A DNA stretch of 64,000 nt from Parafrigoribacterium_A soli (GCF_040227235.1 NZ_JBELNZ010000002.1:124001-188000), one strand, 5' to 3'. Shown: positions 25,104 to 33,872, counted from the first letter of the stretch. The notes: generated from the letters alone by a model not told the origin. Program-made: numbers and translations.

Positions 25104-25951
25104 GCGCTACCGGCAACCGCCTCGGCGTGCTCGGCTCGCCGATCTCGCACTCCCGGTCGCCGCTGTTGCACCGGGCAGCGTACGCGGCGCTCGGGCTTCC
25201 ATGGGTCTATGACGCGATCGACCTCACCGAGGATGCTCTGCCCCAGTTCCTGGCGTCGCGGACCAGCGACTGGCGCGGACTCTCTCTCACTATGCCGCTC
25301 AAACGCGCCGTCATTCCCCTCCTCGACAGTGTGGACGCCACGGCAGCCGCAACAGGGGCGGCCAACACGGTGCTCTTCGACGACGTGGCCGGCGAAAGAG
25401 CCCTGCGCGGGTTCAACACCGACGTGAACGGCATCGTCGAGGCGTTTCGTGCTGCGGGCGTTCATGAACTGACTTCTGTTCGGCTGCTCGGCTCGGGGGC
25501 GACGGCCACATCCGCCCTGCTTGCGGTGTCGCGACTCGGCGCCCGCCAGGTCGACATCTCGGCTCGCACACCGTCGCGGGCCGCTCCGCTCGAGCGACTG
25601 GGCGAACAGCTCGGGGTGCGGGTGCGCGTCGAGCAGCTCGGGTCCGGGCGCATTGAGGCACAGGGCGAAGCCGTCATCAGCACCATTCCGCGCGGCGCGC
25701 CATCCTCGGTCAGCTTCAGCGAGGAGACCATGCAGGGCAGCCTCCTGTTCGAGGTGACCTACGACCCCTGGCCCACGCATCTCGCATCCGCGTGGCAGAG
25801 CGTCGGTGGACGCGTCGTCTGGGGCCTCGAGATGCTGATGCATCAGGCTCTCGGCCAGGTGCGAATCTTTGTCGGCGGAGACCCGGAGGTCCCACTCGAC
25901 AACGATGTTCGGGTACTCGAAGCAATGCGCGCCAGTATCGCCGCGCACTGA
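25100..25951 (+). CDS. aroE: Shikimate 5-dehydrogenase
   Basis: AroE reduces 3-dehydroshikimate with NADPH. From GTG 25100 the protein is 283 aa, opening with RLGVLGSPISHSRSPLLHRAAY (two segments, residues ~7-28), where the Ser residues bind shikimate. The catalytic Lys is in TMPLKRAVIP, and GAANTVLF and GFNTDVNG complete the substrate site. The nucleotide-binding loop LLGSGATATS replaces the usual GAGGA. The GTG overlaps the mltG TGA; longer upstream readings are only overlap with mltG. Confidence 0.94.
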   Translation: MSATGNRLGVLGSPISHSRSPLLHRAAYAALGLPWVYDAIDLTEDALPQFLASRTSDWRGLSLTMPLKRAVIPLLDSVDATAAATGAANTVLFDDVAGERALRGFNTDVNGIVEAFRAAGVHELTSVRLLGSGATATSALLAVSRLGARQVDISARTPSRAAPLERLGEQLGVRVRVEQLGSGRIEAQGEAVISTIPRGAPSSVSFSEETMQGSLLFEVTYDPWPTHLASAWQSVGGRVVWGLEMLMHQALGQVRIFVGGDPEVPLDNDVRVLEAMRASIAAH

Positions 25952-26005
25952 GCCGCCCTCCGCTGTGAGCGATCCGTGCCCCTCGCGCTGTGGGAGGATT
26001 CTTAC

Positions 26006-27214
26006 ATGCTTCGATGGTTGACCGCAGGAGAATCACACGGCCCCGAACTCGTAGCGATCCTTGAGGGACTGCCCGCGGGCGTCCCGGTATCGCTCGATGG
26101 CGTTCGGGAAGACCTCGCGCGGCGCAAGCTCGGCTACGGTCGCGGCGCGCGGATGAAGTTCGAGGAAGACGAGCTGAACTTCTCGGGGGGCGTGCGCTTC
26201 GGGCTGAGCATGGGCAGCCCGATCGCCCTGCGCATCGGCAACACGGAATGGCCGCGCTGGGTCGACGTGATGAGCGCGGAGCCCGTTGACCTGGAGACCC
26301 TTCCCAAGGGACGTGGAGCCGCCCTGACCCGGCCCCGGCCCGGCCACGCCGATCTCGTCGGCATGCAGAAATACGGCTTCGAGGAGGCGCGCAACGTGCT
26401 CGAGCGAGCCAGTGCCCGTGAGACCGCCGCCCGCGTGGCGCTCGGCGCCATAGCCCGCGCCTTCCTCGCCGAACTGGGCATCACGCTCGTGAGCCACACC
26501 CTGTCGATCGGAACCGTTCGCGTTCCCGAGGGTGCAGCGCTTCCCGAGCCGACGGATGTCGAACGACTCGACGCTGACCCGCTGCGCTGCCTCGACGCCG
26601 CCACCTCGGCTCTCATGGTCGCCGAGGTCGACAGGGCACACGACGACGGCGACACGCTCGGCGGTGTTGTTGAGGTGCTGGCCTACGGTCTGCCACCTGG
26701 GCTCGGGTCATACACGCACTGGGACCGCAGGCTCGACTCGCAGCTCGCCGCCGCCCTCATGGGCATCCAGGCGATCAAGGGCGTCGAACTCGGCGACGGA
26801 TTCCTCACCACGGCGAGGCGCGGCTCAGAGGCGCACGACGAGCTGTTCGAGGCGTCGGATGGCATAACGAGGGCGAGTGACCGTGCCGGCGGCACGGAGG
26901 GCGGCATGAGCACCGGCACGGTGCTGCGCGTCCGCGCGGGCATGAAACCCATCTCCACGGTTCCGCACGCGCTGCGCACGGTCGACGTCGCCACGGGTGC
27001 GGCTGCCGAGGCGCACCACCAGCGCTCGGATGTCTGCGCGGTGCCCGCCGCGGGCGTCGTCGCCGAGGCCATGGTCGCTCTCGTACTCGCCAACTCGGTG
27101 CTCGAGAAGTTCGGGGGAGACTCGATTGTCGAGACGAAACGCAATCTCGACGGCTACGTTGCCGCGATTCCGGATCGGCTGAAGACGGCATCCGCATCAG
27201 GGTCGCTGGATTAG
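26006..27214 (+). CDS. aroC: Chorismate synthase
   Basis: AroC makes chorismate from EPSP using reduced FMN without net redox change. The 402-aa protein has the signature residues in MLRWLTAGESHGPELVAI, RGRGAALTRPRPGHADL-type RGAALTRPRPGHADL, and the later SHTLSIGTVRVP; the C-terminal RSDVCAVPAAGVVAEAM is typical. ATG 26006 has GGGAGGA at 25992-25998. It is the first of four contiguous shikimate genes, aroC-aroK-aroB-aroQ. Confidence 0.97.
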   Translation: MLRWLTAGESHGPELVAILEGLPAGVPVSLDGVREDLARRKLGYGRGARMKFEEDELNFSGGVRFGLSMGSPIALRIGNTEWPRWVDVMSAEPVDLETLPKGRGAALTRPRPGHADLVGMQKYGFEEARNVLERASARETAARVALGAIARAFLAELGITLVSHTLSIGTVRVPEGAALPEPTDVERLDADPLRCLDAATSALMVAEVDRAHDDGDTLGGVVEVLAYGLPPGLGSYTHWDRRLDSQLAAALMGIQAIKGVELGDGFLTTARRGSEAHDELFEASDGITRASDRAGGTEGGMSTGTVLRVRAGMKPISTVPHALRTVDVATGAAAEAHHQRSDVCAVPAAGVVAEAMVALVLANSVLEKFGGDSIVETKRNLDGYVAAIPDRLKTASASGSLD

Positions 27215-27796
27215 ATGCCGGGTGACAGACAGGTTCGCGCCAGGCTCGTGCTCATCGGGGCACCCGGCGCGGGCAAGACCCGGCTGGGAAAGCGGGTTGC
27301 GCGCTTGCTCGACACGGAATTCGTTGACACCGACAAGCTGATCGTGGCCGAACATGGCGCGATCAGTGACATCTTCGAACGCCACGGTGAAGCTCACTTC
27401 CGCATGCTGGAACGCGATGCCGTCGCGCGCTCACTCGAGCGGACCGCGGTCGTGGCGCTCGGCGGCGGCGCCGTGCTCGACCCGGACACCCAGGCCGATC
27501 TCGCCGGAGCCCGCGTCGTGCAGCTCACGGTGTCGCCGGATGCCGTGGAGAAGCGCATCGGCGGCGCAAAGCGTCCCTTGCTCAGAGACGGCATCGCCGC
27601 TTGGATGCAGCTCGTCGACAGTCGCCGTGAGACCTACGACCGCCTCGCGAGCCGCACTTGGGATACCTCATCCGGTTCCATCGATGACATCGCCGTGGAG
27701 ATCGCGGACTGGGTGCGGCAGGAGCTGGACGCGGCACAGCGCGAGCACGAAGAGCACGAGCAGCAACAGCACGAGCAAAAGGAGCAGTCAGAGTGA
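27215..27796 (+). CDS. aroK: Shikimate kinase with His/Glu/Gln-rich tail
   Basis: AroK phosphorylates shikimate. The P-loop GAPGAGKT is at 15-22, shikimate-binding DTD at 38-40, R63 in HFRMLE, GGGAV at 83-87, and the lid segment KRPLL at 119-123. The 193-aa protein ends in a low-complexity tail (174-193) made almost only of His, Glu, Gln and Lys, which is not part of the kinase fold. The ATG directly abuts the aroC stop, and the stop overlaps aroB by 4 nt. Confidence 0.95.
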   Translation: MPGDRQVRARLVLIGAPGAGKTRLGKRVARLLDTEFVDTDKLIVAEHGAISDIFERHGEAHFRMLERDAVARSLERTAVVALGGGAVLDPDTQADLAGARVVQLTVSPDAVEKRIGGAKRPLLRDGIAAWMQLVDSRRETYDRLASRTWDTSSGSIDDIAVEIADWVRQELDAAQREHEEHEQQQHEQKEQSE

Positions 27797-28866
27797 CGAC
27801 AACGACGATCACGGTACCCGGGAACGACCCATACGACGTCGTGATCGGCAGGGACATCCTCGGCACACTACCCAGCCTGATCGGCACGGATGCGAAGAAG
27901 GTGCTGATCGTGCACCCGCCGACGCTCGGTGCCAGGGCGAGTGCGCTGCGGGAGAGCCTCAAGGGCGACTACGAGGTGCTCATGGCCGAGATTCCCGACG
28001 GCGAGCCGGCCAAGCGCATCGAGGTCGCCGCGTTCTGCTGGCAGGTCATGGGACTCTCCGACTTCACCAGGACGGACGTCGTGATCGGCTTCGGCGGAGG
28101 GGCAACGACCGACCTCGCCGGCTTCGTCGCCGCGAGCTGGCTGCGCGGCGTGCGCGTCTTGCAGCTGCCGACCTCACTCGTCGGAATGGTCGACGCCGCG
28201 ATCGGCGGCAAGACCGGCGTGAACACGGCACAGGGCAAGAACCTCGTCGGTGCGTTCCACGCGCCCGCCGTGGTCCTCGCTGACCTGGACACCCTCGAGG
28301 ACCTCGGCCAGATGGAGATCCTCGCCGGGTTCGGTGAGGTCGTGAAGTACGGCTTCATCGAACGGCCCGAGATCCTCGACATCATCGAGAAGGATGTCGC
28401 GACCGCGACGAATCCCGCGAGCGAGGAGTTCCGACGCATCGTGGAGCTCTCGGTGCAGATCAAGGCGCGCGTCGTGGGAGAGGACTTCAAGGAATCTGGC
28501 CTGAGGGAGATCCTCAACTACGGACACACCCTCGGTCACGCCGTCGAATACGCCGAGCGCTACCTGTGGAGGCACGGAGCCGCCGTCGGCATCGGCATGA
28601 TGTACGCCGCGGAACTCGCACGGCTCGCCGGACGGCTCTCTGACACGATCGTGGATCGCCACCGCAGCATCCTCGAATCGCTGCAGTTGCCGACCACGTA
28701 TCCGCTCGGCAGGTGGGAGACCCTCCACGGCGTCATGCAGCGGGACAAGAAGACGAGGGGCGGCATGCTCAGGTTCATCGTGCTCGACGACCTGGCGAGA
28801 CCGACGGTGCTGGCCGGGCCCGATCAGAGCCTGCTGTTCGCTGCGTACCAGGAGATCGGCGCCTGA
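27793..28866 (+). CDS. aroB: 3-Dehydroquinate synthase
   Basis: AroB turns DAHP into 3-dehydroquinate, using NAD and a metal. The 357-aa protein has the NAD-binding IGFGGGATTDLAGFVAASW, QLPTSLVGMVDAAIGGKTGVN (two adjacent segments), and the metal-binding Glu/His in FGEVVKYGFI, LNYGHTLGHAVEY and RHGAAVGIGM. Start is GTG overlapping the aroK stop. Confidence 0.97.
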   Translation: MTTTTITVPGNDPYDVVIGRDILGTLPSLIGTDAKKVLIVHPPTLGARASALRESLKGDYEVLMAEIPDGEPAKRIEVAAFCWQVMGLSDFTRTDVVIGFGGGATTDLAGFVAASWLRGVRVLQLPTSLVGMVDAAIGGKTGVNTAQGKNLVGAFHAPAVVLADLDTLEDLGQMEILAGFGEVVKYGFIERPEILDIIEKDVATATNPASEEFRRIVELSVQIKARVVGEDFKESGLREILNYGHTLGHAVEYAERYLWRHGAAVGIGMMYAAELARLAGRLSDTIVDRHRSILESLQLPTTYPLGRWETLHGVMQRDKKTRGGMLRFIVLDDLARPTVLAGPDQSLLFAAYQEIGA

Positions 28867-28889
28867 GGTGCCCTCGGGCGCGGGAGCTA

Positions 28890-28895
28890 TAGGCT
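28890..28895 (+). promoter_or_regulatory. -10 box of aroQ (leaderless)
   Basis: TAGGCT lies 8 nt before ATG 28904 in the short aroB-aroQ gap; an overlapping TATAGG (28888-28893) is an alternative. Either gives a transcript starting near the ATG. Confidence 0.45.
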
Positions 28896-28903
28896 CGACA
28901 GTC

Positions 28904-29344
28904 ATGAGCAGCATCCTCGTCCTCAATGGACCGAACCTCGGCCGACTGGGCTCGCGCGAGCCGGACGTCTACGGCAGCGGCACGCTGGAGGACCTGCTCC
29001 TGCAGCTCGAGCGTGATGCCGCACCCGGTGTCACGATTGACCTGAGGCAGACCAACGACGAAGCCGAACTGATCCAGTGGCTGTATGAGGCCGTCGATTC
29101 GGCGACGCCGGTCATCCTGAACCCCGCCGCGTTCACGCACTACTCCTACGCACTTCGGGATGCCGCGGCCCTCGTCACCAAGGCCGGTCTGGTGCTGATC
29201 GAGGTGCACATTTCCAACCCGCACGTCCGCGAGGAGTTCCGTCATACGAGCGTCATCTCGGCGGTAGCCACGGGCGTCATCGCGGGCTTCGGATTCGACT
29301 CGTACAGCCTCGCGCTCGACGCCATTAATAGAAAACTGGGTTGA
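28904..29344 (+). CDS. aroQ: Type II 3-dehydroquinate dehydratase
   Basis: The 146-aa dodecameric enzyme dehydrates 3-dehydroquinate. Signature residues are visible in VLNGPNLGRLGSREPDVYG (with the catalytic Tyr), NPAAFTHYSYALRDA and EVHISNPHVREEFRH. An in-frame start at 28868 was rejected because the family begins at MSSILVLNGPN and a -10 box lies between the two. Confidence 0.97.
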   Translation: MSSILVLNGPNLGRLGSREPDVYGSGTLEDLLLQLERDAAPGVTIDLRQTNDEAELIQWLYEAVDSATPVILNPAAFTHYSYALRDAAALVTKAGLVLIEVHISNPHVREEFRHTSVISAVATGVIAGFGFDSYSLALDAINRKLG

Positions 29345-29349
29345 ACCGG

Positions 29350-29355
29350 TAAACT
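29350..29355 (+). promoter_or_regulatory. -10 box of efp-nusB
   Basis: TAAACT follows the aroQ stop by 5 nt; the transcript would start near 29361 with a leader of ~60 nt. Confidence 0.4.
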
Positions 29356-29423
29356 TGGCTCCTCGACGCGCCGATTCACGGCAGGCGTTCGATCAATCCC
29401 CACATGAACGGATCTGTACTCGT

Positions 29424-29987
29424 ATGGCTTCAACCGCTGACATCAGGAACGGCGTAGTTCTCAACATGGACGGCGGCCTCTGGACCGTTATCGAGTTCCA
29501 GCACGTCAAGCCGGGCAAGGGCGGCGCCTTCGTGCGCACCAAAGTCAAGAACGTGCGCACCGGCAAGACGGTCGACCGCACCTTCAACGCGGGCGCGAAG
29601 ATCGAGACCGAGACCGTCGACCGCAGCGACTTCCAGTACCTGTACAAGGATGGCGACGGCTTCGTGTTCATGGACGTCAGCGACTACGACCAGATCACCC
29701 TCACCGAGGCGCAGGTCGGCGACGCAGCAAACTTCATGCTCGAGAACCAGAACGTGACCATCGCGCTGCACAACGGCGAGCCGCTCTACGTCGAGCTGCC
29801 CGCATCCGTCGTGCTGGAGATCACCTACACCGAGCCCGGTCTGCAGGGGGACCGCTCGACCGGAGGCACCAAGCCCGCGACGGTCGAGACCGGCTACCAG
29901 ATCCAGGTGCCGCTGTTTCTTGAGCAGGGCACGAAGGTCAAGGTCGACACCCGCACCGGGGACTACCTCGGTCGCGTGAACGACTGA
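29424..29987 (+). CDS. efp: Translation elongation factor P
   Basis: EF-P rescues ribosomes stalled at polyproline. From ATG 29424 the protein is 187 aa, begins MASTADIRNGVVLNMDGG, and carries the loop KPGKGGAF with the tip lysine K32. No EpmA, YmfI or EarP-like modification gene is in the window. An in-frame upstream start at 29355 lacks family support. nusB follows after 28 nt. Confidence 0.97.
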   Translation: MASTADIRNGVVLNMDGGLWTVIEFQHVKPGKGGAFVRTKVKNVRTGKTVDRTFNAGAKIETETVDRSDFQYLYKDGDGFVFMDVSDYDQITLTEAQVGDAANFMLENQNVTIALHNGEPLYVELPASVVLEITYTEPGLQGDRSTGGTKPATVETGYQIQVPLFLEQGTKVKVDTRTGDYLGRVND

Positions 29988-30015
29988 GCCCCCTCAGGCG
30001 AGCGGGAATACCCAG

Positions 30016-30429
30016 ATGAGTGCACGAACCAAGGCGCGCAAGCGCGCGCTCGACCTGCTCTACGGAGCCGACGTGCGCGAGATCTCGCTCAACGCCGCGA
30101 TAGCCACTGAGGCGGAGCGCGACCGCGAGGACCCGAAGCGCTCGTCGTCGTGGCAGTACGCGCGACAGATCGTCGAGGGAATTGCTGAGCACGGCGACGA
30201 GATCGATGAACTGATCGAGACCTACGCGCAGGGCTGGACGATCAACCGGATGCCCGTGATCGATCGCGCGATCGTGCGGATCGGCATGTGGGAGATCCTG
30301 TTCAACGACGAGGTCCCCGCCGGCGTGGCGATTTCGGAGGCCGTCGAGGCGGCGAAGTCCTTCAGCACCGAGGATTCTGCCGGCTTCGTGAACGGGCTTC
30401 TCGGCCGGGTCGCGCAGACGCGGTCCTGA
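30016..30429 (+). CDS. nusB: Transcription antitermination factor NusB
   Basis: NusB with S10 (NusE) binds boxA RNA and supports rRNA antitermination. The 137-aa helical protein starts with ARTKARKRALDLLYGADVRE and has the conserved TINRMPVIDRAIVRIGMWEILF-type core (INRMPVIDRAIVRIGMWEIL) and NDEVPAGVAISEAVEAAKSF. The efp-nusB pairing is common in bacteria. Confidence 0.96.
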   Translation: MSARTKARKRALDLLYGADVREISLNAAIATEAERDREDPKRSSSWQYARQIVEGIAEHGDEIDELIETYAQGWTINRMPVIDRAIVRIGMWEILFNDEVPAGVAISEAVEAAKSFSTEDSAGFVNGLLGRVAQTRS

Positions 30430-30437
30430 CAGTCCGC

Positions 30438-30443
30438 TAAGCT
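30438..30443 (+). promoter_or_regulatory. -10 box of the pyr operon
   Basis: TAAGCT lies 8 nt after nusB. A start near 30450 would put the whole PyrR hairpin (30459-30493) in the 5' UTR. Confidence 0.45.
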
Positions 30444-30458
30444 AGCCGCACACGACAT

Positions 30459-30493
30459 CCTTTAATTTCCGTCCAGAGAGGCGGGGAAGGAGG
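30459..30493 (+). promoter_or_regulatory. PyrR-binding RNA hairpin overlapping the pyrR Shine-Dalgarno
   Basis: TCCAGAGAGGC (30472-30482) matches the PyrR anti-antiterminator loop consensus TCCAGAGAGG known from Bacillus pyr leaders. It caps a stem: CCG (30469-30471) with CGG (30482-30484), TT (30466-30467) with GG (30485-30486), an A-A/A-A internal loop, and CCTTT (30459-30463) with GGAGG (30489-30493). The lower stem uses the Shine-Dalgarno AAGGAGGT (30487-30494) of the TTG start at 30499. PyrR-UMP binding should therefore block translation, as reported for Mycobacterium smegmatis. There is no following terminator. Confidence 0.75.
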
Positions 30494-30498
30494 TCAGA

Positions 30499-31041
30499 TT
30501 GCCCGCACGCATCGTGCTGCAGCAAGCTGATATCACCCGCGCGCTGACTCGCATCTCCCACGAGATCCTTGAGTCCAATCGCGGTTCGGACGGCCTCGTC
30601 ATCCTCGGTATTCCCACGCGCGGCGTGATTCTCGCCAACCGCGTCGCCGAACAGCTCACCGCGATATCCGGATCGCCCGTCCTCGTCGGATCCCTCGACG
30701 TGACGCTCTATCGGGACGACCTGCACCGGAATCCCACCCGCACGCCGGCGCCCACATCCGTGCCGGCCGGCGGCATCGACGGAAAGACCGTCGTGCTCGT
30801 CGACGACGTGCTCTATTCGGGCCGCACCATTCGCGCTGCGCTCGACGCCCTCGGAGACATCGGTCGGCCGGGAATCGTGCGGCTGGCGGCGCTCGTCGAC
30901 CGCGGGCATCGCGAACTCCCGATCCGACCCGATTTCGTGGGTAAGAACCTGCCATCCGCGCAGCACGAGCGCATCAACGTGCGACTGCACGAGATCGACG
31001 GCGAGGAATACGTGAGCATTGACGAGGGGAGCGCATCGTGA
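30499..31041 (+). CDS. pyrR: Pyrimidine operon regulator / uracil phosphoribosyltransferase PyrR
   Basis: PyrR binds pyr mRNA in response to UMP and can also convert uracil to UMP. The 180-aa protein has the PRPP motif VVLVDDVLYSGRTIRAALDAL and the N-terminal TRISHEILESNRG. Start is TTG with AAGGAGGT 4 nt upstream; the site is sequestered in the leader hairpin. It heads the operon and overlaps pyrB by 4 nt. Confidence 0.96.
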   Translation: MPARIVLQQADITRALTRISHEILESNRGSDGLVILGIPTRGVILANRVAEQLTAISGSPVLVGSLDVTLYRDDLHRNPTRTPAPTSVPAGGIDGKTVVLVDDVLYSGRTIRAALDALGDIGRPGIVRLAALVDRGHRELPIRPDFVGKNLPSAQHERINVRLHEIDGEEYVSIDEGSAS

Positions 31042-32039
31042 GGCACCTGCTGAGCACCCGAGACCTCAGCCGCGAGCAGGCTGTCGCCATCCTGGACATC
31101 GCCGAGGACATGGCCGACGTCTCCCAGCGCGAGGTCAGGAAACTGCCGACGCTGCGCGGCAAGACCGTCGTGAACCTCTTCTTCGAGGACTCGACCCGCA
31201 CGCGCATCTCCTTCGAGGCGGCCGCGAAGCGACTGAGCGCGGATGTCATCAACTTCAGCGCTAAGGGCTCGAGTGTCTCGAAGGGCGAGAGCCTGAAAGA
31301 CACCGCTCAGACCCTCGCGGCGATCGGCGCGGATGCGGTCGTCGTGCGGCACCCGGCCTCCGGTGCACCCGCCGTGCTCGCCGAGAGCGGCTGGATCGAC
31401 GCCGGGATCGTCAACGCGGGCGACGGCATGCATGAGCACCCGACCCAGGCCCTGCTCGACGCCTTCACGATGCGCCGCAGGCTGCACGGCCCGGCTTCCC
31501 GGGGCAAGGCGCTCGACGGGGTGTCGGTCACGATCGTGGGCGACATCCTGCACTCGAGGGTCGCTCGCTCGAACACCTGGCTGCTCGCGACGCTCGGTGC
31601 CACCGTGACCCTCGTTGCGCCGGCAACCCTGTTGCCCCTCGGCTGTGCCGAATGGCCGGTCAGCACAGAGTACGACCTCGATACGGCCATCGCCGCGAAT
31701 CCCGACGTCGTGATGATGCTGCGCATCCAGAGCGAACGGATGCACGCCGCCTACTTCCCGAACGCCCGCGAGTACGCGAGGCAGTGGGGCCTCGACGACG
31801 AACGGGCCGCACGCCTCGGCGCCGCTAGCATGGTGATGCACCCCGGCCCGATGAATCGCGGCCTGGAGATCTCCTCCGCGGCCGCCGACTCTGACCGGTC
31901 GACCGTGCTGGAGCAGGTCGCCAACGGTGTCTCGGTAAGGATGGCCGTGCTGTACCTCCTGCTCTCCGGCGCTGCGGAGCTGGGCGGATCGCGAAGCGAA
32001 CCCGCGACCCCAGCATCGACCGACGCGAAGGAGAACTAG
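31038..32039 (+). CDS. pyrB: Aspartate carbamoyltransferase catalytic subunit
   Basis: PyrB joins carbamoyl phosphate and aspartate, the committed step of pyrimidine synthesis. The 333-aa protein has the carbamoyl phosphate loop FFEDSTRTRISFE, the SKGESLKDT loop, and HPASGAP and HPTQALLDAFT for substrate binding. There is no pyrI gene nearby. Start is GTG overlapping the pyrR stop. Confidence 0.97.
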   Translation: MRHLLSTRDLSREQAVAILDIAEDMADVSQREVRKLPTLRGKTVVNLFFEDSTRTRISFEAAAKRLSADVINFSAKGSSVSKGESLKDTAQTLAAIGADAVVVRHPASGAPAVLAESGWIDAGIVNAGDGMHEHPTQALLDAFTMRRRLHGPASRGKALDGVSVTIVGDILHSRVARSNTWLLATLGATVTLVAPATLLPLGCAEWPVSTEYDLDTAIAANPDVVMMLRIQSERMHAAYFPNAREYARQWGLDDERAARLGAASMVMHPGPMNRGLEISSAAADSDRSTVLEQVANGVSVRMAVLYLLLSGAAELGGSRSEPATPASTDAKEN

Positions 32040-32041
32040 CC

Positions 32042-33370
32042 ATGACTGCGATTCTCGTTAGGGGTGCGGCAGGCGTCGACGGGTCTGCCGCCGACATCCT
32101 CGTCGACCACGGCGTCATCGGCGCGATCGGAACCGGCCTGTCCGCATCCGGGGCAACGGTCATCGACGCCGACGGGCTCATCGCCCTGCCCGGTCTCGTC
32201 GACCTGCACACCCACCTCCGCGAACCTGGATTCGAGCAGAGCGAGACGGTGCTGGGCGGATCGCGCGCCGCCGCTATCGGCGGCTTCACCGCGGTGCACG
32301 CGATGGCCAACACCTCGCCGGTGGCAGACACAGCCGGCGTCGTTGAACAGGTGAAGTCGCTGGGCGACGCGGCAGGCTACGTCACGGTTCGGCCGATCGG
32401 AGCGGTCACCGCGGGACTGGCGGGGGAGCGGCTCGCGGAAATAGGCGCGATGGCGCGCAGTCGCGCCGGCGTGCGGGTCTTCTCCGACGACGGCAAGTGC
32501 GTCTCGGATGCGCTGCTCATGCGCCGCGCACTCGAATACGTCACGACCTTCGGCGGGGTGATCGCCCAGCACGCGCAGGAGCCGAGGCTCACCGAGGGCG
32601 CCCAGATGAACGAGGGCACCCTGTCGGGCGAACTCGGACTGGCGGGCTGGCCCTCCGTCGCGGAGGAGGCCATCATCGCGCGCGACGTGCTGCTTGCCGA
32701 GCACGTCGGGGCGAGACTGCACATCTGCCACCTGTCGACCGCCGGCTCCGTCGACGTCGTGCGCTGGGCGAAGGCCCGGGGCATCCGGGTGACGGCGGAG
32801 GTGACGCCGCACCACCTGCTGCTCACCGAGCAGCTGGCGAGCGGCTACGACTCGCGATTCAAGGTGAATCCGCCGCTTCGGCGCGCCGAAGACGTGCAGG
32901 CGCTGCGCGACGGCCTGGCCGATGGCACCATCGACATCGTGGCGACCGACCACGCGCCGCATCCGGTCGAATCGAAGGATTGTGAGTGGGACGCCGCCGC
33001 GTTCGGCATGGTCGGGCTCGAGTCGGCACTGTCGGTCGTGCAGGCCTCGGTCGTCGACACCGGCCTGCTCGACTGGTCGGATGTCGCGAGAGTGCTCTCG
33101 AGGGTTCCCGCTGAGATCGGTCTCCTCGGTGGTTACGCCGACGGGATCGTCGTGGGCGCCCCGGCGAACTTCACGCTCTACGACGCGACAGCATCCCGCG
33201 TCTTTGGTGTGGCTGATCTGAGGGGAAAGAGCAGTAATTCGCCATACATCGGCAGGACGCTCCCCGGGCGCGTGATCGCCACGATCCACAACGGCAGTCC
33301 CACCGTGCTCGACGGCGAACTGCTCGACCCGGAACGGGTGGCGCGTGAGGCAGGAGCACAGCATGGATAA
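32042..33370 (+). CDS. pyrC: Dihydroorotase
   Basis: PyrC cyclises carbamoyl aspartate to dihydroorotate. The 442-aa amidohydrolase (class I type) has metal ligands in DLHTHLREPG, HICHLSTAG and the catalytic Asp in VATDHAPHP. It starts 2 nt after pyrB, with AAGGAG at 32029-32034. The last codons overlap the PH-domain gene by 8 nt. Confidence 0.97.
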   Translation: MTAILVRGAAGVDGSAADILVDHGVIGAIGTGLSASGATVIDADGLIALPGLVDLHTHLREPGFEQSETVLGGSRAAAIGGFTAVHAMANTSPVADTAGVVEQVKSLGDAAGYVTVRPIGAVTAGLAGERLAEIGAMARSRAGVRVFSDDGKCVSDALLMRRALEYVTTFGGVIAQHAQEPRLTEGAQMNEGTLSGELGLAGWPSVAEEAIIARDVLLAEHVGARLHICHLSTAGSVDVVRWAKARGIRVTAEVTPHHLLLTEQLASGYDSRFKVNPPLRRAEDVQALRDGLADGTIDIVATDHAPHPVESKDCEWDAAAFGMVGLESALSVVQASVVDTGLLDWSDVARVLSRVPAEIGLLGGYADGIVVGAPANFTLYDATASRVFGVADLRGKSSNSPYIGRTLPGRVIATIHNGSPTVLDGELLDPERVAREAGAQHG

Positions 33371-33872
33371 GGTCTTTCCCACCGTTGTCGTCGTCGTACT
33401 GATCCTGCTGATCTTTGCGGGGATGTTCTTCGGCTGGCGCGCCAGGCAGCGCAGGCAGGCCTCGCTCGTTCGGGCGTTGCCCGTGCCGCGCGACATCGGC
33501 GACGAACTGATCAGCCTCGACCTTCTCTACGTCGCGACCACGATCTCTGGGGAGCCGCTGAACCGGGTGACCGTGTCGGGTCTCGGCTATCGGGCCCGCG
33601 CATCCGTGACCGTGGCAACGGCCGGCATCGTGCTGTCGCTTGCGGGCGAGCCCGATGCGTTCATTCCCAGGAGCGAACTTCGCGGCGTCGAGCGCGCCAC
33701 CTGGACCATTGACCGAGTAGTCGAGACCGGCGGACTCGTCTGCCTGACCTGGATGCTCGGAGACACCGCGGTCGACAGTTACCTGCGCGTAGTCCAGCCG
33801 CCAGACCCCTCGGCCCTCATCGCGGCCATCGACACGATCGTCGGCCCGGCCGACCAGGAAGGAAGTCTCTAG
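33363..33872 (+). CDS. Pyr-operon membrane protein with PH-like domain
   Basis: The 169-aa protein has an N-terminal membrane helix (~6-25, FPTVVVVVLILLIFAGMFFG), a basic stop-transfer (WRARQRRQ), and a beta-rich soluble domain. Membrane proteins of this type lie between pyrC and carA in many actinobacteria (an equivalent is annotated as a membrane/export protein in Mycobacterium). No catalytic motif is seen. ATG 33363 is preferred over an in-frame start 18 nt upstream because the family-like helix begins there. The stop overlaps carA by one base. Confidence 0.78.
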   Translation: MDKVFPTVVVVVLILLIFAGMFFGWRARQRRQASLVRALPVPRDIGDELISLDLLYVATTISGEPLNRVTVSGLGYRARASVTVATAGIVLSLAGEPDAFIPRSELRGVERATWTIDRVVETGGLVCLTWMLGDTAVDSYLRVVQPPDPSALIAAIDTIVGPADQEGSL

